A program made the translations under genes and the position numbers. Below the pieces are notes generated by a model. That model made no database searches. It was given only the letters and a program-made list of their open reading frames with translations, and was not told the origin of the DNA. From positions 1-63,996 of the forward strand of contig NZ_JADPJG010000026.1 of the NCBI RefSeq assembly GCF_023073335.1: a stretch of 63,996 bases of DNA, written 5' to 3'. Every line of letters starts with the position of its first letter. Position 1 is the stretch's first letter. Below, piece by piece: positions 59,178 to 63,996 of this stretch. This DNA is from Bradyrhizobium sp. 21. GTDB taxonomy: Bacteria > Pseudomonadota > Alphaproteobacteria > Rhizobiales > Xanthobacteraceae.

Positions 59178-61064
59178 TCAGCCAATCATCTCAGCCTTGG
59201 CCGCGTCCTGGTTGGGCCTGTCCTGATCGCGCCAGAACCAGACGGTCACGACGCCGGAGCGGCCGCGGACCTGTGTGAGCAGGGGGCCCGACAGAACGCC
59301 ATCGGGCGCGCCGTGGAAGTCGGCCGTATCCAGCAGCGTGTCGCTGAGCGCGAGCCGCGCGTCGTTCTGGACGGCGACCTCCATCAACCGGCTCGCGACG
59401 TTGACGGTGTCGCCGGTCGCGGTGATGTGCTGATGGCTTTCGCCGAGGCGGGAGGCGATGATCGGGCCGAAATGCGCGCCGATCTTGAAGCCGAGTTGAT
59501 CCCTGATCGCAGGCGGCAATGACGCGATCCAGCGTTCGACGCCGCGGTGCAGGTCGATCGCACATTTGAGCGCGCGTGCGGCATCGTCAGGCATCGCGCC
59601 GGGCAGGCCGAACAGGATCATGGCGCCGTCGCCGAGAAAGCCGGTGATCATGCCGCCGCAATCCACCGCGGCCTTGTCGATCAGCGCGTGGAACGCCTTC
59701 AGAATGTCCTGCAGTTCGTCCGGATCGATCCGCTCGCTCAGCGCCGTGAAGCCGGAGAGATCGATGAAGACGATCGCCGCGTCCTGCCGCACGGGTTTGG
59801 ACAGAAAGTCTGGATCGCGCGCCAGCCACCCCTGCACCGCGGGAGCCTGGAACTGTGCGAGCGACCGGCTCTTGGCGACGAGATATTGGGTGCGGCGGCC
59901 TCCCGCCCACAATTGCACGCCGGCGAAGACCGCCACCGGCGGCACGGAAGCTGCGAGTGTGGTCGCGGCGTTGAGCCAGATACCATGCGTGAACGCGAAC
60001 AGATTGAGCCCGGCCCAGGCGATCATCACCGCGGCCGCCGCCATGATGCCGAGCGCGCTGCGCCGCCAGGCGAGCAGGCCCACCAGCAGCATCGGCAACA
60101 GGATCGCGATCAGCGCGTCGGCGATGTGAACCTTGCGGTCGCGCACGATGCCGTCGCCTGAGACGAGATGGGTGATCGCGGTCGAGATCACCTCGACGCC
60201 GGGCATCAGGGAATCGAACGGTGTCGGATAGAAATCACCGCCGCCGGCGACGGAAGCGCCGATCACGACGATGCGGTTCTCGATCGCCGCGCGATTGAGC
60301 GTGCCGTCGAAGATGCTCTGCGCGCTGACGGTGCGGATGGTGCGGCGCGGGCCGTAATAGGTGATCGGCAGCGCGAAGTCGCTGTCGGTCGGTACCGCGC
60401 GATCGCCCAGGATCAGATGATCGGGCGCAATCGTCAGCGGCTTGTCGAGCGCACGGGCCGCGACGCGCAAGGGGAAAGACAACTCGACCTTGTCTGATGT
60501 CCGGAACAGCATCGGCACCGAAAGCGGCGAACCCGATTGTCCGGTCGCGACGTTGACGATGCCGACCTCGGCGTGGTCGGCGAAAGCGGGCAGCGGCAGC
60601 AGGAAGCGCTCAGCCTGCGGCAGCGCGGCGAGGGGGCCCTCGCTTTCCTGCTCCACGGTCTCGCTGGCGGACGGAAAGATCGCCGCGGCGGCAAGCACCA
60701 TCGGACCGGTGGCGAGCGTGTTCGCCAGCGTGGCGTCGCCGATCGCAGCGCTGCGGTCGACCAGCAAGAGGTCGATCGCGACGACCTTCGGCTTGAACTG
60801 CACGATGGTGTCGACGATGCGGGCGAGATCGGCGCGCGGGAGCGGATAGCTGCCGCCGCGCTTGACCACGGTGTCGTCGATCGCAACGATAGTGACGAGA
60901 TCGGGCGGAGCCTGCACGCCTCGGACCTGTGTCCGCCAATCCGTCAACGTTGCCTCGAGCCGATCGAGAAAGCGCAGATGGCCGTTGGCGTGAGCGGCAT
61001 AGATGCCCGCGCCCCACAGCGCGGTAAGGACGAGTGCCACCAGGATCTGAACGCGTCTTTTCAT
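59178..61064 (-). CDS. CHASE2 domain adenylate cyclase
   Basis: A 628-residue receptor cyclase. Residue 1-25 hold the first helix; residues about 30-290 form the periplasmic CHASE2 domain (LTDWRTQVRGVQAPPDLVTIVAIDD, FKPKVVAIDLLLVDRS, TPFDSLMPGVEVISTAITHLVSGD); three helices lie at about 305-380; the class III cyclase follows with AAIVFIDLSGFTALSERIDPD, GFLGDGAMILFGLPGA and ITATGDTVNVASRLMEV. It senses a periplasmic signal and makes cAMP. The ATG at 61064 is preferred to a TTG five codons upstream. The gene is behind a FecR gene, a pairing known for CHASE2 proteins. Confidence 0.92.
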   Translation of the reverse strand: MKRRVQILVALVLTALWGAGIYAAHANGHLRFLDRLEATLTDWRTQVRGVQAPPDLVTIVAIDDTVVKRGGSYPLPRADLARIVDTIVQFKPKVVAIDLLLVDRSAAIGDATLANTLATGPMVLAAAAIFPSASETVEQESEGPLAALPQAERFLLPLPAFADHAEVGIVNVATGQSGSPLSVPMLFRTSDKVELSFPLRVAARALDKPLTIAPDHLILGDRAVPTDSDFALPITYYGPRRTIRTVSAQSIFDGTLNRAAIENRIVVIGASVAGGGDFYPTPFDSLMPGVEVISTAITHLVSGDGIVRDRKVHIADALIAILLPMLLVGLLAWRRSALGIMAAAAVMIAWAGLNLFAFTHGIWLNAATTLAASVPPVAVFAGVQLWAGGRRTQYLVAKSRSLAQFQAPAVQGWLARDPDFLSKPVRQDAAIVFIDLSGFTALSERIDPDELQDILKAFHALIDKAAVDCGGMITGFLGDGAMILFGLPGAMPDDAARALKCAIDLHRGVERWIASLPPAIRDQLGFKIGAHFGPIIASRLGESHQHITATGDTVNVASRLMEVAVQNDARLALSDTLLDTADFHGAPDGVLSGPLLTQVRGRSGVVTVWFWRDQDRPNQDAAKAEMIG

Positions 61065-61095
61065 TACGTCGTACTGCAATCTTCTCTGTTGTCAG

Positions 61096-61113
61096 GGCCT
61101 GGCTGACCAGGCC
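61096..61113. terminator. Hairpin between FecR and CHASE2 genes
   Basis: GGCCTGG and CCAGGCC are perfect 7-bp arms with loop CTGA, in the 93-bp spacer between the two minus-strand genes. Without a T-tract it is more likely an RNA processing or expression-balance hairpin than a full stop. Confidence 0.35.
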
Positions 61114-61125
61114 GTATCGACCGAG

Positions 61126-61170
61126 CCTTATTGGCCAGGTCCTTATTGGCCAAGTTCCTATTGGCCTAGT
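61126..61170. repeat. Three tandem 15-bp repeats across the FecR stop codon
   Basis: Copies at 61126-61140, 61141-61155 and 61156-61170 share the pattern CCTTATTGGCCAGGT with few changes. On the minus strand each copy encodes (L or P)-G-Q-stop in the same frame, so the last codons and stop of FecR are repeated three times. Confidence 0.8.
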
Positions 61171-61682
61171 CTCGCCATCAGCGAATCGACGCGCGGCTGG
61201 CCCCATGTCTTGACGGTCAACGGACCGGTTGCCTCGACATCGACGCCTTCGCCCGGTTTGAGCACGACGCCACGTCCGCGGCCCCTGCGGCTCACGCCGA
61301 CGCGGCCGTCGGCGACGAAGACGGAGGTCTTGGCCTCTGCGACGTCGACTGCCCATTTCGTGCCGCGCACCGCGGCGATCGCCTGCGGCGTCAGCACCTT
61401 GAAGGGATTGCCGCCGGGCTTCTTGGGCACCTCGACCAGCAGGGCTTTGCTGCTCAACTCGACGGAGTCTATATGTCCGTCGCGGTTGGCGTCCTTAAGT
61501 TCAAATCTGGCGCCGTTTTCGGCAACGATGGTGATGCCGTTGTCGCAGCGCCATGTCTGTGTTCCCGCAGCCGATGCGGACGGCGTGCAGCCCACAACGG
61601 CGGCAGGCTGTGCAGTTGCAAATCCGACCGACAGAAACAACCCCGGCAAGGCGAAAAGCCCTGCGCGCGCGAACCCTCTCAT
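61158..61682 (-). CDS. FecR domain protein with an EF-hand-like loop
   Basis: A 174-residue exported protein. Residues 1-24 are a signal peptide (RGFARAGLFALPGLFLSVGFATA). The FecR-type region follows: RCDNGITIVAENGARFELKD, then FKVLTPQAIAAVRGTKWAVDV and SVFVADGRVGV, the strand pattern of FecR domains. Unusually, residues 64-75 (DANRDGHIDSVE) are a perfect 12-residue EF-hand loop inserted in the strand pattern. FecR domains of this kind are often encoded beside CHASE2 cyclases and are thought to be envelope sensors. The ATG at 61682 is preferred because the signal peptide starts there. A 20-bp palindrome lies 38 bp upstream. Confidence 0.85.
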   Translation of the reverse strand: MRGFARAGLFALPGLFLSVGFATAQPAAVVGCTPSASAAGTQTWRCDNGITIVAENGARFELKDANRDGHIDSVELSSKALLVEVPKKPGGNPFKVLTPQAIAAVRGTKWAVDVAEAKTSVFVADGRVGVSRRGRGRGVVLKPGEGVDVEATGPLTVKTWGQPRVDSLMARLGQ

Positions 61683-61719
61683 GCCAGCCTCCGTTTGTGT
61701 GCTTGGCACAGTTCAAGGC

Positions 61720-61739
61720 GTGATACGGTACCGTATCAC
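61720..61739. promoter_or_regulatory. 20-bp perfect palindrome upstream of FecR
   Basis: The palindrome has half-site GTGATACGGT followed by its exact reverse complement. It lies 38 bp before the FecR start, where a repressor would block transcription. The symmetry fits a TetR- or MarR-class dimer, but no such gene is adjacent, so the regulator is encoded elsewhere. Confidence 0.7.
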
Positions 61740-62058
61740 ACGCAGAGGCTGCTGAAAAGTACCGATGTAGCAGCTATTTTCTCGCGGCGGTCTTTTCCAG
61801 ACCGGCGCAATCAACTTTCAGTCAGGGCGGACTATTCTTCGCTCTCCATTCTTCCCGGGCCGCGACGAGCTGCGTTCGCGCCGAGAGGCGAAGCGCCAAC
61901 GGGACGCCCGGGTGCACCAGCCTCGCGCAACGCTTCCCCGCTATCTTTCGGGTATTGAAGACCACGAAAACGACTTGGTTGTTGCGTTTAGAGATGCGGC
62001 CGGAGGCGTCCGCTGAGCGTGATGAATCGGCCAAGAATTATAGTTAACAGTGTCGGCT

Positions 62059-62083
62059 AAGCCCGTAATTCCGCGGGCTTTTT
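62059..62083 (+). terminator. Rho-independent terminator without an obvious gene
   Basis: AAGCCCG and CGGGCTT form a perfect 7-bp stem with an 8-nt loop, followed by TTTCTC (the last stem bases run into TTTTT). It points along the plus strand. No plus-strand gene ends before it in this region; it could end a small RNA beginning near the TATAGT box at 62039-62044 or further upstream. Confidence 0.6.
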
Positions 62084-62253
62084 CTCGAAATGGCACAGGT
62101 TAACGAGTTGCCTCACATCTGCCCGAACTTAATCCGCATTTAACTAAAAGTCGCCTTAATGACGCTCCGACCCTCTGCCAGATGCTGCTCTCGGATCGTG
62201 ACCAGCGGCGCTTCGAAGGGGGACTGAGTGACACCGTTGTGGACGCAAGGCGA

Positions 62254-63414
62254 ATGAGTACGAGTATCGCTGCGCAAGGTATCGCGGCACGGAAGTCCAA
62301 AAATAATTCGCGGAAACCTTCCCGGAAAATGACCACGACCAATTGGCTTGGCGCTGCCGCTATCGGCTGCGCCGTGATGGGCGCAGGCTGGACCATCTAC
62401 AGCAACGTCTTCGGCGCGAGCGCTTTTCCGACCGTCGGCAGCGTTGGCTACGACGAGCCCGTGATCAAGCGCGCCCCCAAGGTCGCGCTGCGCGAGGCGG
62501 GCGACGCCATCAAGGAAGCTTTTGCGTTGTTGCCCGACCGGCTCCAGGTCGCAGCACCCATCTCGCGCGAGATGTTCAACGAGCGCTTTGCCGCGGCTGC
62601 GACGCAGGGCGTGGCATCGAATGCGGCGAGCGCCGTGCCCGCAACCAGGGTTGCCGAGGCCAAGGACGCTCCCAAGCAAAGCGTAGTGGCGAAGGTCGCG
62701 GAAGTGCTGAAGCCGGCAGCGGCCAAGGTCACTGAAAAGATCGCCGATGCCGCCAAGGGCAAGCGTGCGGCTGAGGCAACTGTGCAACTGGCCTCGGCCG
62801 ATCCGGCCGAAATCGTGCCGGCGCCTGAGGCGAAGCCGAAATCGATCGCCGATCGCGCCAAGGCCGCTGTGATGTCGATCACCGGGCCGCGTCAGTCGAT
62901 GGTCGACAAGCTCTGGGGCAAGCGCGAGCCGTCCGGCGGGCTTTTGGCCTATGCATCGGCCGACGCCAGCATCACCGCGAGCATCGCGCCGAAGGAGCAG
63001 AACCCCATGCTCGGTGGTTCGTACCCCTATGAGCGCGACACCGCGGTTTACGACATCACCGCCAAGACGGTCTATTTGCCCGACGGCACCAAGCTCGAGG
63101 CGCATTCCGGCCTCGGCTCCAATCTCGACGATCCGCGTTCCTCGCGCACCCGCATGCGCGGCGTGACGCCGCCGCACATCTACACGCTGAAGCCGCGCGA
63201 AGCGCTGTTCCACGGCGTGCCGGCGCTGCGCCTGACCCCGATCGGCGGCGAGAGCGCGATCTACGGCCGCGACGGCCTGCTCGCGCACACCTTCATGCTC
63301 GGGCCGAACGGCGATTCCAACGGCTGCGTGTCGTTCAAGGATTATTACGCGTTCCTCGACGCCTACCGCAACAAGGGCATCCGCAAGCTCGCGGTGCTGG
63401 CGCGGGTCGAGTGA
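62254..63414 (+). CDS. Tlde1 (DUF2778) domain protein
   Basis: A 386-residue protein from the ATG at 62254. A cytoplasmic basic tail and one helix (about residues 30-52, NWLGAAAIGCAVMGAGWTIYSNVF) anchor it. Residues 60-240 are Ala/Lys/Pro-rich and probably extended (KVAEVLKPAAAKVTEKIADAAKGK). The C-terminal 140 residues form the Tlde1/DUF2778 domain: YDITAKTVYLPDGTKLEAHSG, TPPHIYTLKPREALFHGVPALRL, and LAHTFMLGPNGDSNGCVSFKDY with the catalytic His and Cys. It resembles L,D-transpeptidase-like enzymes that act on peptidoglycan. Starts at 62182 or GTG 62239 are possible. Confidence 0.85.
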   Translation: MSTSIAAQGIAARKSKNNSRKPSRKMTTTNWLGAAAIGCAVMGAGWTIYSNVFGASAFPTVGSVGYDEPVIKRAPKVALREAGDAIKEAFALLPDRLQVAAPISREMFNERFAAAATQGVASNAASAVPATRVAEAKDAPKQSVVAKVAEVLKPAAAKVTEKIADAAKGKRAAEATVQLASADPAEIVPAPEAKPKSIADRAKAAVMSITGPRQSMVDKLWGKREPSGGLLAYASADASITASIAPKEQNPMLGGSYPYERDTAVYDITAKTVYLPDGTKLEAHSGLGSNLDDPRSSRTRMRGVTPPHIYTLKPREALFHGVPALRLTPIGGESAIYGRDGLLAHTFMLGPNGDSNGCVSFKDYYAFLDAYRNKGIRKLAVLARVE

Positions 63415-63445
63415 GGCGCAGCGCGCCTCGCCGCTTTCTGCACGA

Positions 63446-63996
63446 TCAGCGTTTGACGAAGACCAGGTTGCAGGCCCGCGCCTCGTTGCGCTTGCCGCTG
63501 CCGCGGCTGCGTTCGAACTGCGCATCGACCGTAAAGGCATACGGCGAGCCGGGCGCAAGGTTATTGAGGGTGTAGGTGCTCGCCCCCGTCGTGCCGCGCG
63601 CGCTCAATGTCGTCTTGCCGTCCGGCGGGATCTGGCCATCGATCTCCAGCCGATTGACGTTGTTGCCCTGGCCCTGCGCCTCGGCGTGAAACACACCGTT
63701 CGCAACGGTGGCAGCCAGCGGCCTGGTGAAGCCTTGCGCCTTGCCGGATGGCGCGCAGTTCAACGTCACGTCCCAGTTGCCGTCAAAATCCCTGCTGCCA
63801 CCGGCCCGGGCGGTGCCGGACGGTGCCAGTGCCGTCTTCTGCTTCAGGCCTTCAATGCGCGCCTTGGCGAGCGTGGCGAAGATGCAATTGGGGAATCTTG
63901 CGAGATGATCTTCGTAGGCACCCAGCGTGGCGATCCCGTCGGCAGCCTTCCAGTGCGCCTCTGCGGCTGCGCAAGGATCCGCCCGCGGCGCGGCTT
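63446..63996 (-). CDS. Partial: C-terminus of a probable caspase-family protein
   Basis: The minus-strand frame is open from the window edge to the stop at 63446, about 183 residues. It begins DPCAAAEAHWKAADGIATL and continues AYEDHLARFPNCIFATLAKARIEGLKQK, a segment I associate with the C-terminal region of bradyrhizobial caspase-like (C14) proteins. The last 100 residues read GTARAGGSRDFDGNWDVTLNC, then RPLAATVANGVFHAEAQGQG, a beta-rich end domain that may bind a ligand. The catalytic domain would lie beyond the window. The family call rests on memory of that repeat-like segment, so it is tentative; the frame being coding is well supported. Confidence 0.6.
   Translation of the reverse strand, partial: AAPRADPCAAAEAHWKAADGIATLGAYEDHLARFPNCIFATLAKARIEGLKQKTALAPSGTARAGGSRDFDGNWDVTLNCAPSGKAQGFTRPLAATVANGVFHAEAQGQGNNVNRLEIDGQIPPDGKTTLSARGTTGASTYTLNNLAPGSPYAFTVDAQFERSRGSGKRNEARACNLVFVKR

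Larger units (their letters stand above)
61683..62253. other. 571-bp intergenic region: operator-like palindrome, orphan terminator, no gene
   Basis: Between the divergent FecR and Tlde1 genes I see no supportable coding frame. It contains the perfect palindrome at 61720-61739, AT-rich stretches at 62030-62060 and 62090-62150, and a terminator-shaped hairpin at 62059-62083 not attached to any gene, so an unannotated small RNA is possible. Confidence 0.5.

Overview
The window is GC-rich alphaproteobacterial DNA, almost certainly from a Bradyrhizobium. The clearest marker is an avidin-family gene at 42125-42616 that closely matches the bradavidin of Bradyrhizobium as I remember it, including a C-terminal EKLSNTKK tail. 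A liv-type branched-chain amino acid ABC operon, a pca operon, a cox-type molybdenum hydroxylase maturation cluster and several short palindromic intergenic repeats of the kind scattered through Bradyrhizobium genomes agree with this. I saw no tRNA, rRNA, CRISPR array, phage or complete insertion sequence. The window reads as chromosomal backbone with small accessory patches.

Layout. 1-9800: a GST, the scar of a deletion that fused the 3' halves of a divergent LysR/SDR pair, an intact SDR, a membrane cyclic-nucleotide sensor, a SecD-like periplasmic protein without membrane helices, a two-gene RHH plus nucleotidyltransferase module that looks like a toxin-antitoxin system, an acyl-CoA synthetase and a Tat-exported LVIVD protein. 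9800-21600: an M20 amidohydrolase, a TetR regulator, a NarX/NarL-type two-component pair divergent from an operon for a TolQ/ExbB-like channel and two unknown membrane partners, then a phosphoesterase and a Ser/Thr kinase fused to a USP domain, two very small proteins, rpe, an EF-hand protein and a KTSC protein. 21600-31750: a P1 peptidase, a large hybrid histidine kinase, a lone receiver protein, livHMGF with livK, and a 53-residue Q/G-rich peptide gene with a very strong terminator.

31900-42100: pcaBDC on the minus strand, divergent from coxG-S-M-D-E, a split xdhC and a MoeA/MocA fusion. The catalytic large subunit coxL is absent from this otherwise complete locus. 42100-50300: the bradavidin homologue, secreted and DUF proteins, an ArsR/SRPBCC/GFA group, a TetR-controlled HlyD/ABC efflux operon and a membrane adenylate cyclase. 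50300-64000: a GntR-MFS-amidohydrolase catabolic operon, PhzF, DUF488/DUF72, two small exported or membrane proteins, a GT2-GtrA/GT39 glycosylation pair, a CHASE2 cyclase paired with a FecR protein, a Tlde1-domain protein and the 3' end of a probable caspase-family gene cut by the window edge.

The best candidates for undescribed biology are (i) the stator-like operon at 14470-16521, in which a TolQ/ExbB homologue is followed by a protein with TolR/MotB topology but an unrelated beta-sandwich periplasmic domain, flanked by a sensor kinase pair and a kinase/phosphatase pair; (ii) the RHH/nucleotidyltransferase module at 5110-6279 with its own operator array; and (iii) the cox cluster without coxL. 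All functional statements come from reading motifs by eye; no database search was run.
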